Positions 44,191-59,919 of a stretch of 63,893 nucleotides of DNA are shown piece after piece. The stretch is from positions 1 to 63,893 of the forward strand of contig JAHBMJ010005832.1 of the NCBI GenBank assembly GCA_018398765.1, written 5' to 3'. Numbering within the stretch: the stretch's first letter is position 1; every line of letters begins with the position of its first letter. Made by a program: the position numbers and the translations under genes. A model generated the notes under the pieces. It worked only from the letters and a program-made list of their open reading frames with translations, did not search any database and was not told the DNA's origin. The DNA comes from Chromera velia. Taxonomy: Eukaryota; Sar; Chromeraceae.

Positions 44191-47100
44191 ATGAGCCTTT
44201 TGACTTGCTTGATTCTTGATGTTGAAGGGAGGAGATTGGGCGACAGTAGTAGAGATGGGAAGAAAGCTGACGACGAAGTCAACCTCTTGTCTCCCACTAT
44301 ACCTGAAAGAAATACAGAAAAAGGATCAGAAGACAAAGGAAGAGAGTGCGAAGGAGAAGACCCAGGATCGACCTCTTCTGCCTACGGCTACGCCCACGGA
44401 GGATTCTTCGGAGCTGCTCCCCTCCTCTTCCGTCTACAAAGGGTGGTCTCTGCCCTCGCCGCGTCCTCTATCTGGGACGAAATTGAGTGGGGACCTTCTT
44501 CTTCATCATCATCATCTTTTCCCTCGTCGTCATTTTCAGCCTCTGTGCAGCCAGAGGCGGCACCGTCTGTTTTGCCTGAAGGTCTTCTGCCGGAAAATTG
44601 TCTTCCCTCCCCGTCTCCCTCGATCATTCGGTCTTTTGAAAACAACCCCGTCGTTGCAGCCTGTGGCCATTTTGTTGAAAAGGGACTGAACGAACGGAAG
44701 GCGGCGAGAAGGGAGAGGGAAAGAGACGAACAACAAGCCCCAGCCGAGAGAAAGAGGGAAAATGAAAATAAACAGCCAGTTTTCACCGTGAGGCCAGTTG
44801 AATGGGATGTCTGGGTAGACACAGCGGGAGCATCCTGTCTGAAATGTGACTCTGAGAAAGCGCGTCACCTTTTTGACACTTTGGTTGTCTCCCACGGTTC
44901 CCCTCTTCATCTCGTAAAAGACCAACTTCTCCGAATAGACCAACACAGACAGCTCTACAGAAACGCAGCCAAACCCCAAAGAGCATCTAGATTTCCCTCA
45001 AACAGACCTTGTTCGTCTGATGATGCACCGTCCCAAGAGATGAGGAACAGAAGGGGAGGGACAGAGGGGAAGGAACAATTTCGAAAACACCAATCTCTTC
45101 TATCTTCCCTTCTCTCCCTCCACACATGCACAGCTCCCCTATGGCTGCGTCTGTACATGAGAACGTTGCAGTGTCTTCGTGTGCAGAACGTTTCAGAGAA
45201 AGACGAAGAGGGAGAGGCACACAACGAAGCTTTGCACAGCAGAAAAAAAAGTTTTGAGGACAAAGACGGCATAGAAGAGTGTCTTGACGTCTCCCAGGTC
45301 TTTCGAGAGGCCCTCCAGTTGGAGTCCCCCCAAACTGTCCACATCATTCTTGACCTCAAGTCTAGAGCCCTGTCTCCCTCGGTCGTTTCGTGTCTTCTGA
45401 TTCCTCAGATTGAGAAGAGGGGGGGCGTCCGGGTGGTAGCAGTCGGAAGTTTTGTTGCTGACCAGCTGAACTCGCTTTCTCTTTCTGCACAGAGACTGTT
45501 GGTGGAAAACAAAGAAGAACACAGGAACATAGGCAAAGAAGAAAAACAAGCAGGAAAAGAAAGGGGTGATGGACCTCCTCCGAGACCCAGACGTACACCT
45601 GCTGTTGCCGTGTTGTTCTTTCACGGTGTGGGGGACGTCCAGGCTTGCTTGGAGTCCTTCTTGTCGCACTCTGACTGTGAGGTGGGAAAGACATCGACCC
45701 AGCCCGAAGAAGGAAATGGGAAGAAAAAGGGGAAATTTGGTTTCAGTTCAGAGTGGTGGAGTCCTTTCCGCCCCTCTCTTGAAGATTTCCATGTGAACAC
45801 CGAGACTGTGAGGGACTTTGCGTTCAACGGAGCCTCCCTGCTCCGTCTTGTGGAGAGAAAAAGAGACAGCATGCTGGGGGCAGGAAAGGGGAGGGGATCT
45901 AGAGAATGGTGTAGAAGGGAGGATGAACTTGTGTGTGAATCTGCGTCTTTCCATGAGGGAGAGTGGCTGTTTGAGGGGGGGGTGTCGGGCGTGCATTTTC
46001 TTCGTCTGGGGTTGAGGGAGAGAGGCCGACCGGCAAACGTGGGTGGTGGCGAGCAAAGTAATACGTACGCAGACGGTGAGAGAGAGAGGGACAGATGGCC
46101 CTGGGTCCGATGTCCTTGCTCCTCCAGTGGGGGCTGTGTGAGTTGGGGTCCCTCCTGTGATCTGATCGTGGAGGTTGATAGACGGGTACGTTTTGGGGGG
46201 GGGGGCACGGAGAGACAGAGGCGGTCTGAGGCTACCTGCATGTATGGGTGTGTGACTACCACCTCTGGACATGCATTTGAATGCACATGCGAGAAAAACG
46301 AATCCGACCAGAAGAGAAGGGCTCAGTCTCCGTGTAGCTGTCTTGTGAACAAAATATCATGCTGAACTGATTCGGCGATTCACTATATTCTAATTAAGAT
46401 TCACGACAGGTTTTTCCTTGATCCAACTTTTCCTCCTTTCTCCTTGATTTTCTTTCTCATGGAAAGCATTCACAAAGAAGAAGAAGAGAAAAGATGGTCG
46501 AGAGAAAGTGCGCATATGTATTCATACATGTGTGATTGGGCGCGTACTCCACGTACGTGTAGCTTTCTTGTGGTGTTTGAGTCGCGAGTACCGTTCACTT
46601 CCCTTCCGTACATCCACTTCTCTTTTCTATGACATTCTAAAAAAACTCTTCCCCTCTTTGTTCTGCCACGCAGGTGACCTGTGAGCTCTTGAGATTGAAA
46701 AGAGAAGCCAGAAGGCTTGGATGGCAAATCAGGTTCTCTGTCTATGTGCAGGAGCACACTCTCCACAGCTTAGCGTCAGCAGTCCTACTTGCTTACGCAC
46801 AGGTGTCATCGGAGGGCCGGGAGCTGCTGGACGGGGGGGTTCACTGGGGAGGCCTGTCGGGGGTTATCGTGCATCCCTCCTCCAGTCAGAGTGTACGGGT
46901 GAGGGGGAATAATGCACATCGGGGCCTGCTGGAGCATATTTCTGTTCTCTCAATGGGGGGGCAGGAACTTGTGGGGAGGCCCTTCTCTTTCAAAAACAGG
47001 AAAGGGAAGGACCATGTGGGAGCGTCAAATAGGGATGAGGCAGAGTTCTATGATGAGAGTCATGTAAGAGTATTGGTTTCGGGGTGTTCACAGGGAGGGT

Positions 47101-47213
47101 GGATAGGTCGGGTGGTAGCGGTATGTCTGAGCTTGGCTGGGTTCTTTTCTACACTCGTGAAATTCCTTAGGCTCTGTAGTGTTGGACTTGGAGGCTTACG
47201 CTGCAGAAGTTAA
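44191..47213 (+). CDS. Gene H: unknown protein, two exons
   Basis: Exon 1 is 44191-46185 and exon 2 is 46674-47213, giving 844 aa. The donor CGG|GTACGT and the acceptor CACGCAG are both phase 0. If read through, exon 1 continues into a Cys-rich tail and stops at 46365, which is less likely. The N-terminus is acidic and Ser-rich. A folded part includes WDVWVDTAGASCLKCDSEK, TVHIILDLKSRALSPSVV and VAVLFFHGVGDVQACLESFL. Exon 2 has EHTLHSLASAVLLAYAQVSSE and a hydrophobic C-terminal segment (VVAVCLSLAGFFSTLVKFL) that could anchor it in a membrane. Highly charged loops (RERERDEQQAPAERKREN) separate the parts. I recognise no family. It is divergent to gene G and runs towards an AT-rich island. Confidence 0.65.
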
Positions 47214-48528
47214 TTGATTCATTTACTGTATTCATCTGTATCTCTGTTTGATTCATTTTAATTCTAACCTCTTTGACAGATGATAATTACTGCTGAATTA
47301 AATCAGAAATTCTATATCATGTCATTCAACAACAGTCATTAAATGTTTAGAGGATGGCGTTATGAGGTGGCGTGGCATGGTTGGCAGTCAACATCACATG
47401 AAGCAGCCTCACTCATGTACAAGCACGCCCTGCCAGAAGTGGAAGAGTTTGAGAAGAAATGCAGTTGTTAAGCTATTTACCAAATATTATGAAATGAGGG
47501 TCCATCATTTAATAATCTGCCTTGCGTGTTCTGACTTACCGAACGCTAGACGCCTATTATGGGCCGATAGCGATGGCGTATGATGATGATGATGAGATCT
47601 ACACCATGAGATTTAAACATAGAGATAAATTCTTTGAGTAGTTCTTTGATAGCAAGTATACAGCATGTATGAGAATACCTATGATGTTGTTTAGGACGTT
47701 GTACAGGTGACGTCGTATATATTTGTGGTAACATTAGAATCTAGATTGGAATCGTTATGTACTACTACCTAGGTCTGTATATATAAAAAATACTAGGTGT
47801 TAGCCTAAAGAATCAAATTATTTGAAAAAAAAAAGAATAAAAAAGATTCTTCCAATTACTTTCAATTTACTACTAGGCTCCAAATCCTTTAGTTTTTTTT
47901 ATGGAACACAAGTGATATTCATGTGTTGTACATTAATTGAACTGTTATGTTAAGTTTTTTAAAAAGTAAAAAAAAAGAAAGAAGAAAAACCGCCTCTACA
48001 ATGATGCATCAACAATTTTTTTTTATGGCTGGTTTTTTACGCCGACGCCCAGGAAAAATACTGGCAAAATTATTAATAATGATTAATTGATTGATTGATT
48101 GATTGATTGATAGGATAATATTATTTTATACAATTAGTCTAGGTTGTAGTTTATATTTTAGTCTCTGGACGTGCAATAAAGTTTGACACTCCGTGCTAAC
48201 GTGATACTCTGCATGTTAATTACTAATGTGCACACATGTGAAGTCACTGCATTGTGACTGCACTGGCAATCAGCGGATGTGTGACATTGTGTGCGGCACC
48301 GTCCGTCACCGTCTCAGACCGTCAGTGCATGTGGCCATGTGCGTACATGTGCGCAATCATGTCTAGAATCATGCATGCATGGGTCCAGCTAGGTATGAGT
48401 CTCAGCGCCTAGAGTAGCGCGTTCGTGGAAATTTGATTCATTGTGAGATGCAATTGCATGCGAAGATCGAAGAGTCAAGGATATGAAAGAAGAGACGAGG
48501 ACAGGGGGAAAGGAAGACTGCACTACGC
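47214..48528. other. Convergent intergenic region H/I: AT-rich island
   Basis: The stretch is AT-rich with poly-A, poly-T and (TTGA)n runs. It carries the second copy of dispersed family 2 at 47512-47581, next to a (GAT)n run. The last ~350 bp (48200-48528) return to balanced composition. No gene is supported. Confidence 0.5.
47512..47581 (+). repeat. Dispersed island repeat, family 2 copy 2
   Basis: AATCTGCCTTGCGTGTTCTG, then a GACTTACCGAACGCTAGACG block and GGGCCGATAGCGATGGCGTA; aligns with 25833-25920. Confidence 0.6.
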
Positions 48529-51217
<2,689 letters not shown>

Positions 51218-52261
51218 TGAGGAATGTCGATACGAACGGCTAGAGGAGGAACACCAGTGAGCAGAACGTGAAGGACAAACTGCGAGTGCGTCAGGAGACG
51301 GAGAAGAGGACCAGGAGAGAGCGCACAGACAGGGCAGGACGGGGATCCACAGGGAGAGGCAAACTAGTAGAAAGACCAATATCTCAACTATCCGACCTCT
51401 TCGACATGCCATTTTACCTCTCCGTGTTCCTTTTCGGAGCTCGTTAAGGACGCATCACCTGGCAGGAGGGAAGAGAAAGTGCCCGGCTCAGCAATTAACA
51501 GCTTTCCATGTCGTCCGATACAATGCAATACAATGCTGCAGTTCCCAGCGAGGAGCGTCAACCATTGACTCACCAGTCTCTGCATGGACTGCAGCTACAC
51601 TGCTTCACCAAAGCACTATAAGCTGCTGCAGCTTGCACGATCGTAAGGTCGACGCTGCTCTAGCGTAGCTGTGGGGACAGGCTAAACGCAAACCATCAGA
51701 GCGAGCTGGAACCCACCTACACGTGACAGTATACGCATGACAAGTAGAAGCTGGTGGTAGTGCTTCCTGGTCAGACAGAATGTGACAGAATCGACGTGAA
51801 TTGACTCATGAAACTCGCTGTGAGACACGTAGTGTTCACTTGGATGCAAGGAGACGGCATGCATATAGACGGAGGACGCGATATAGAGGCTTCACGCACG
51901 CGCGCGACGTGACGCATGCATCTGCATGATGCACCGACGCACGCAAGGCGCCACAAAGGTCAGGCAAAAGAACAGAAAACAAAGGCCGAGAAGAGATGGA
52001 GAAGCTATATAGAGCCGCAGGAATGCCAGTGTACATGTTGTTCTGATTTGATACAAGTGCCTTGCTTGTGACTATATATGACAGTGCGATGGATCCCAAG
52101 AAACTGAGGTTTCCTCGATTTAATAATTTGAGCATGCTTGGGCAAAAGCATATGAGGTCACCGTGATTCCTGAATTCAGTCACAGGTCGATAGGAACACA
52201 CCCTGTGAGATCCCAATCGTGGATTTCTCTTGCAAGTACTCGTAGGAAAGCTGCGGTTTCG
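51218..52261. promoter_or_regulatory. Divergent intergenic region between genes I and J
   Basis: About 1,040 bp without a supported gene. GCATGC/ACGCACGC-type motifs cluster at 51845-51950. Both promoters should lie here. An in-frame extension of gene J to 52163 exists. Confidence 0.35.
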
Positions 52262-55200
52262 ATGGAGCCTGCAGATCCAGAGAGATCCAGCCTCTCCAAG
52301 AGGTTTTCGGTATTTGCTGGCTGTCGTTGCATGTCAAATGACGGATTCTGGAAGCTCACTTCGCTCTCTCACGGTCTTTTGTCCCTTCGAAAAGATGTGA
52401 CGGTGTTGAGGAAAGCCCTTCACACCAACCGGGTGGAAGGCAGAGAACTTCTTTATGCGATTGTGTTGCAAATTGTCAAAAAAGATAAAGCGGAAGGGCT
52501 TGAAGCTCTGCTCAAGACACAGCAATTGAAACTCCACTGGACGATCCCAAAGGATGTGAACGGAATGATTGGAGATTCAGATGCGTCACATGACGGCTCA
52601 TCATCCGACTCAGAAAATCCAGGCACGTACCTCACGGACGCAGCCTTGGAGCACCGTGCCGTCAAGTGCACGAAGGTGCTTGCCAACTGGCATTCACCCC
52701 TGCCAGCCCCGAGCAAGACCTTGACAAGACTTCTGAACCAGTCTGCTGAGTCAGACCTTTTGCCCTCTCTTCGGATTCTCCTGGAGACCAAACAAGTGGA
52801 CCCAAATGCAATCGTCAGGGGTGTCCCTTGGGTCCTCCATTCGATTCGGAGGAATAATTTTCAATTGGCGTCCCTGCTTATTGAAAGCGGGGCTTCTGTG
52901 GCTGTGTGGGACAGTCGCTCAATTGCGATGGGAGTGATGAGAGGATGTACCCCACTTCATGCCCTCTTAGAGCAACGCGCTTTTCTGGAACGAGAGCATG
53001 CGCCTGAATATTTCGTCAGGCAAGTTGTGGCAGGAGCAAAAGCCGGTGGCAGTCTTGAGTGGGCAGCGAGAGTGATGGACAGTGGTATCAGAGGTCTGAG
53101 GGAGCAAGCCGGAAGTGCCCTCTACTTTGCAGTGAGAAGATTTTCCGCGAAGACAACACCAGTGCTCTCTAGTTGGGAAATGAATTTTCTGCAGGCTCTT
53201 GCAGAGGCGGGGGCAGATGTGGGGGCGACAGATAGAAGAGGAGGTCTCACGGCCTTCCATTGGCTCTGTCGCATTCGTTGGAAAGACCAAAAAAGTGAAG
53301 GAGGGACTGCCGGTACCCTTCAAGACACAGAGACAGAGACAGAAGGGTTACACCCTGTGCTTGAGAGATTTATTACTTCTTCCAAGTCCCTTCCTCTCAA
53401 CGTCGGCCCACGGGTGTCTGGATTCGAAAACGCGCGTTTCACCCCGGTCATTGCAGCAGCTGAGCAGGGAGACTGGGAGCTTGTACGTGTGTTGGTTGAA
53501 AGAGGTGCGAGTGTAGATTTGGGAAGAACAGAAGGAGAATCCAAAGAGTCCCTGCTTCACCTCGCAGTGACAGAAACTGTTGGACGCCCTCCCGCCCCCC
53601 TGTCCGTCTTGAATGCCCTTCTCCAACGAACAAAGGATCCCAACCCGTGGGCAGAGTCGAACAATGACGCACGCATTCGGACGGGGTGCACCAAGTCCAT
53701 CTTGTCCCCCAAAGCAAGAACAGCCCAACTGGAAGAAGCAGGAACGAGAAAGACTTCCCAGATGAATCTAAACGAAGACTTGACTTCCCTTTCACTAACC
53801 CCCCTAGGAGCGGTACTCTCTTCCTCTGCTTCCCCCGATCTTTCTGCTGTGCAGGCTCTGGCCTCTGCAGAGGGAATTGACCTTTTGCAGATCGCAATCG
53901 GGCAGACAGTGGGTGAGGGGGTCGTTGGGTGGAATGCCGTGGAGTGGTCTCTTCGGCAAGGCCACATGGATGCTGCGTGGTGGTTGCACGAAAAGTTTCC
54001 CCATCTACCAATCACTGCTGTGAGCCCCAAGAAGCTCATGCAAACCGATCCAAAAGCAGACGGCAACAGCAGCACGTTGAAGCTCTTCAGGGTCTGCCTG
54101 GCACCGTGGGAGGACAGATCAAGTCCAGAGCAGAACGGGGCGCTCTGTGTATTGAGTGCAGAGCTCGACGCCGTCGCCTTCTTTTCCTGTCTGATAGAAA
54201 GGAAGATTCTTGTCAACGAAGTAGAAATCCCAGGAGGAAATGGGGGCCTTGTCCATCTAGCAGCCAAAAATGGATCAGTGGGTGTGCTCAGCCTCCTTCT
54301 TGAGCAAGGTTTTGACCCCATCGCATCTTTTCGGCCCGGGGGAAACACCATTAATGACAGCCTTGGAGAAATTTTCTCTGAGTGTCCACAAGAGGCCTGA
54401 CGCCAATGAGGTCGTGAGGAGAAGGACAGATTTTCTCCCTAAAGCAGGGGCGGTTTCAGTGCCTCCTGATACAATGGAGGTCCTGAAGAAAGTGGTAGAC
54501 TTACTTGTTGGGGCGGGTGCAGATTTGCTTCGCAGGGACAGGAGTGGCAGGACAGTATTCGAAACAGCAGCTCGCCAGAAGGACCAGGGTAGGAAACTGA
54601 GTATGGTTCTAGAGCATCTTTCTGGAGAAACAGGGGAAGCTGGGTTGACTGAGAGGCACGAGACGGCGCTCACAGACGCTCTGGCTGTCGTGATTAACCA
54701 ACCAGACAGCAGAGATACAGTAGAGATGCTTGTCACAAAAGCCGGGGTGAAAGTGGTGGAACGGCTGATTGAGAAGTACCCCCACAGAATAGCAGAAGCC
54801 CAAAACCTGTGGGAAGAGAGAAGGCGATGGATGCGATGTTGGTTGCTGGAACGATTGCAACTCTCACGAGATGCACGCATCTTCTTTATGGAGAAGCTTT
54901 ATTTTAACGTCCAAGCTGCGAATGAAATTCTTCATGAGACGCTCAAGCGTTTTGAAAAAGAGATCAGGGGAGCATTCTCTTGGGAGAGCGGCTGCGTCGA
55001 CTGCGATTTTGTCAGTCAGTCACTCTTTCACTTTTTTTTTTCGATCAGCCTTGTGGTTCCCCCAATTGCCTGATAAAGTGATCGATCGATACTGTCCCTT
55101 CTAGCTCTTCATAATGTATCTCCCCTTACCGACGGTTAGCCTCTCACTCTCGTGTCCATTTTCATTTCATTGTCCCGTTTTTTTCATTGCACTTGTGACT

Positions 55201-57966
55201 CCGATTTGGAAGAGCATGTCAATTCCCACTTAGGTTGCATGGCCGTAGTCGGTGACTCAAATGTTCAGCTCTATTGGATCGTGTTTCGTTCTTGCTCCAT
55301 GAATAAGTTGCTTTCTGACGACCTGTCTGCTGTCTTCAAACGCTGCTCAAGCATACTTGTTTTGACGAAGATGTCTTGTTTGTTTGTCCTTTTGTGCATG
55401 GATCCATGCAGCTGCTCCAATGCGACCGTGCTCTGTACGGGTTTCCCAGGCAGACCGAGGATGAATTCTCCCTTGTGCCTTCTCTGTGTAGGCCTTACTC
55501 ATACGGACCGGAGTTGGAGAGCAGACGCGAGGACTTCAGCCGGCTGACGCTAAAGTGTCGGTCTGAGCAACTCATGCGTTTTGCGTCACTTGAGGATGTC
55601 TTCGCGGCATTGGATAAGGTTATCCAGTCAGAGGAGGAGTGGTGGGACCTGAAAAGCTCTCAGGAAATCTTTTCTGACATTGATCCAACCATAAAGGGAG
55701 ATGGATGCGAGGAAGCCAAAGCTGTGAGCGCAGCCGTGGCGGCGCAAGCGCAGAAAATCAAAGACACGCATGTCGCTACTGTCTACTGGTCAGTGCCCGA
55801 CTCGACGTATCTTTTTCCTTGTTTGTCTGTCTGCACGCCTGCCTGCCTGCCTGCAGGATTTTGTGCATGTCTCTCTACCTCCCTGTCTGCTCACCTGCCT
55901 GCCGGTCTCCCTGCTTCTCTTTTTGTCTTGTGTCTATCTTTATGTTTGTCTGTCTGGCTTGCCGACCAATTTGTCCAACTCTCGTTCTGTCTGACTACCT
56001 GACCGACTCCCTTCTTCTCTGTCTGTCAGTCCGTCAGTCGCTTTCTTTTGCCTGGATTGTTGTCTGAGCGTAGATTCAAATGTTTTTGTGCCCCTCTCGC
56101 AATGCAGGTGTGTAGAGAGAGTGAAGGCTGAATTCAAGAGACTCTATCGGGAGTTTCTTTTCCAGACTGCTTCCACTGAGGACCCTTTCCGGGGTAGGTC
56201 AACAGAGTTTAGAAACGAAGGAAGCTGGGGCTGTGCAATTTAGAATAGGGAGCATTGGTGAGAACGCCTACACAGAGCCTTCCAGCAATGATTCACACCG
56301 GAGTTCTCCCCGCTGTTCCCCTTTGTCTGATAAAAAGTCTGTCGCACGACCGAATTTAGTATCATTTGCAGAAATACAAAATCCTGCTTGCATGACGTTT
56401 TTGTCACCTCGTTCTTCTGAGGAGGTATGAAACCATCCACCGATTTGGAGGTGTCGCCCACATGCCTGTGCAAGCATCACATGATGTGACAGCACCCTCG
56501 TTCTTCCTTTTGCAAGGCCTCAACGCGTCTCAATTGCAGTAACTTCAACAGAGGTCACACAGCCCGCGCACTGTCTGAGTCCACCAACGTCCCACCAAAC
56601 CCAAGTGTTGGTTCAAGAGAGCTCTGTGGACGCATTTCGGTGCACTCTCAGGCCACCTCCTCGGGCTGCCTTGAACAGGAGACTCTTCAAGTTGATCGAA
56701 CGATTGGTCCAACAGGTCAAAGCAAAGGTCCGTCCGTCCTCAGACTCCTCAGACACCGCCAATACAAAGTACATTCAGATGCAGCGCATGCCATCATACA
56801 TGGTGCTGACAATCTTAAAGGACGAAAAAAACTCTCCTGGAATAGGGTCACTCCGTCTTCATTTCAAATCCCCACACGATGCGTATTGCAGGAAGCAGGA
56901 TGGACAGGCATCCCCCCTCTCCACTTTCCCCACTCACCCGCCACATTAAGCTCTCACTCTGGAGACACTACCAGACTGCAAAAAAGACTCTTGTTTTTTG
57001 CCAAGACCATCCGACAACAGCATCAAACCCCTAAGGGGCCCATGCAGCCTCTGGAGGATTATCTGAGCACAGCACAGTCTGCAGATCTCACGACAAGCTC
57101 GCCAGGCTCCTCTTCTTTGGCATTGAATTTCCAATTCGGACAAACGGGGGTGCAACGAACCGGCCGAAAAGGAGAGTGTCCCAGCACACCTCCCCTCCAA
57201 GAAATGGTCAGTTTCCAGTGCCATACCTCTTCATTATCTTCTGCCGCAGCAGCCCCAAACACATGGATATTGCCTAGAGACTTCGGTGGAACACTCTCTC
57301 TTCCCACCTCCATTGTGACATCAGACACAAAGTCCAAGAGCAGAAGGATGTCCGTTCGGGCGGGCGTTCCCTTCAGACCCACGAAGGAGAATACGAGAAA
57401 ACCCATACCGACAAGACGAGCAGCTGACAAGGCGGCTGAGCAACAGGGAGACGAAATGTTCCGTGCTCGTACCGAAGGAGCACCCGCTCCTCAGTCTGAG
57501 ACTAGACGGGGCCGGGGGAAATCTGTTTACGTTTGGGGGGTGGGCGGCACCGACAAGTGAGGAGACGGCAGACAGCCCGGGGGGGGGAGTGTTCCGTGCT
57601 CGTACCGAAGGAGTCAATGTTTGTGGTTCTGCCGATCAGATTCCAGGAGCAGGGATGAAACACTTCACTTTAGGAAATACAAAACCGCAAACCAGGAAGC
57701 CCAGGGGGTACCGGCCATACCTGAGAAGACCAACTTCTGGCACACCGCAAAGTCCACAGCCCTTCTCGTCTGCCTTCGTTACAGACTCTGCCTCACATAG
57801 AGGAGAGATGGGCAGGTCTCGCAACAATGGAGAGGTTTCAGAGGTAGCAGATCCCCTGCCTCTCTCTCTGATGACGCTCAGAGAGAAGGCCAGGGCGATG
57901 TTGTACGATTCAGAGGAGGAATTTCGGAGAGATCTGACATCTCTGTGGCAAAACTCTCACAGGTAG
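52262..57966 (+). CDS. Gene J: ankyrin-repeat protein with an apparent +1 frameshift
   Basis: Exons 52262-55010, 55412-55788, 56108-56193, 56540-56718, 56892-57539 and 57640-57966. The first four junction-tested exons agree in phase; the last two introns (173 and 100 nt) are less sure. The large first exon carries at least six ankyrin-like repeats, e.g. PSLRILLETKQVDPNA, NFLQALAEAGADVGATD, ELVRVLVERGASVDLG and VVDLLVGAGADLLRRD. At G5 54338-54342 the frame must move by +1: upstream VGVLSLLLEQGFDP and downstream ETPLMTALE form one continuous ankyrin repeat only if one G is skipped. Without the shift the protein stops at 54400. The C-terminal exons are basic and low in complexity. Ankyrin repeats bind proteins; the partner is unknown. 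TAG at 57964-57966 overlaps a good donor (CACAG|GTAGGC), so a further exon, perhaps 58355-58397, cannot be excluded. Confidence 0.7.
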
Positions 57967-59919
57967 GCCTGATTGTTCTCACAGAGCCTTGGTGCAGGAT
58001 GTTGAAGAGCTCTGCTAGATACACGGCGTCTGCATGCATATGTTGGGTCGATCGAATGATGAATTCCTTTTGCCAGCGGACGCAGACCTTTCATGCAGAC
58101 GACATATTAATATAGCGAAGGCAGTCGATTGTGCAGATCGGTCGATCGCTTCAGGACAATTATGGTTCTGTTGGTTGGTTTTTGATTCACTGACTTTGAG
58201 TTTTGTCAAAGCACCGGCTGCTCATTCATTCTTGCTTCATTGTTGGATGAAGGATCGTTTCACATGCAATGCCATGGATCGTTTGTGGGCTCTTGCAGGC
58301 TCCATGGTGACAAATCGACGTCTCATTACACTTTCGCACCGTGGATTTTGATGCAGGTCAGGCAGTCCACAAGATATGCACGGAACAGTTACATAGAGGT
58401 ATTCAGGAAAGTGTTGTCTGGATTCCTTCTGTGACGTTGCAGAAGTAGTTTTCTGTGGATTTTGTTTTTTCTCCGACGTGTCCCTCTTTCGCAAAACTGT
58501 GCTGCCAGTGCGAGAATCAAGAAACGGTGATCAGATCGAGAACCGTATGTTTTTCTGGTCACCAGAATGAATGAGCAGAGCTTGCTCGTTCTTCGCACAT
58601 ATCTTTTGTTTTGCATGTCTCCGAAAGAGAAGTGCTGAGAGAAGTAATACAAACAAGTCAGCCCACGTACCCAATGGCATATTCTTGTCTTCTTGAATCG
58701 TGTGCGGATCCTGTGCGTGTTTCTTTGAGCATGCTTCCACATAAGTACATTGTGTATATACTTTGTTTCAAGTTCTTCTTCGCAGTGGGGAAACGAGATG
58801 CTACTCACATGACTCAGTTGAAGCTGACCACTCCTATCAACTCTTCGGCGAGTCTTCGCAACCAAGTAAAATTGTTCACCTAATTAATATTTAAAATCTT
58901 TTTCTAGATTTTTTAAAAATAAACTTTAATTGAGCGCGCTGAAAATTAATCGATTTGATGACTAATTAAAATTTTAATCGTTTTAATTTAAAAGTTGACT
59001 AGTTTCCCAGCAAGTTTTAGTATTCGTTTTACTTTTACAGTCTAGTTTCTATAGGTCATGTTCTAGGTAATATTATAGCTGGTATTATAGCAGGTTTGTA
59101 ATATAAACATTACGATATAATTATATTTCTATTTTTAAACCAGTCTTCAAACGTTAAGTCATGCTATGATATTTAGATGTTTCCTAGGATGTTTCTATTC
59201 TAGTTTCTATTGAAAATGTACTGTAGAGTCCTACCCTGTGGCGCCGCCCTTTGAGCCTTCGCATGCGCGTGACTGAGTGAGCCAGCGTGCCGCGCCATAT
59301 TCCGCCGCCGCGCTTTGCTTCGTACGTGTCGCGCGCGAATCGATCGAAGTTGAGTCTGACCTTCGCAATGTTCGCATTCAAGCAACATGTCACTTAAGCA
59401 ACAGATAGGATTGTTTAAAGCTAATGTCTGTTTGTCATAGATTGGGAGTCTGAGACTCTGAGAGAGAGGAACAGAGAGAAGCATGAGTAGAAATTGTGCA
59501 ATGATAGAATGAACCCAGCTGATTGAAATCCCAGATCGCTCTAGAGCTAAACCTTCTGTAAACTGTTGTCTGAATGAGTGTTGCTCACGTTCGTTCTCTA
59601 GAATTTCCCTAAGGTTCTTGTCCTTGCTTTACCTTCTGTCTGGATGCCATAAGGTGGCTAGACAGGGGGGACAAAGCAGTACCCTTATTAGATGTACTCT
59701 GTCTGACCCTAAATGATAGATATTTGAGAATCATATCTTATACAGGCCGATTGTGATGGTATCCGGCCATCTGATGATGACGAATTATAAAAACAATAAT
59801 AATGATATTACCAGTATATTTAAAGTGGTTTAAAAACGGGTGGGAGGAGGGTTGCAATGTACCGGTGCATCATTACAACAGTCATCAGAATGCGACAATT
59901 AAGCTTATCTAAAAATCAA
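57967..59919. other. Convergent intergenic region J/L with AT-rich island
   Basis: 57967-58870 is balanced and may hold the 3' end of gene J; a possible last exon starts at 58355 after TTGATGCAG. 58870-59200 and 59700-59960 are strongly AT-rich, separated by a GC-rich block at 59220-59370. No gene is supported. Confidence 0.45.

Noticed and set aside
56640-56891. Upstream half of the 306-codon frame 56640-57560
   Set aside because: Splice phase from the ankyrin exons requires another frame for 56540-56718, which also looks more protein-like; only 56892 onward of this frame is kept.
57514-57518. A second +1 frameshift in gene J at the same CCGGGGGAAA context as 54338
   Set aside because: A 100-nt intron (GGG|GTGGGC at 57540 to GATCAG| at 57639), phase 0 on both sides, restores the frame, so a frameshift is not needed.
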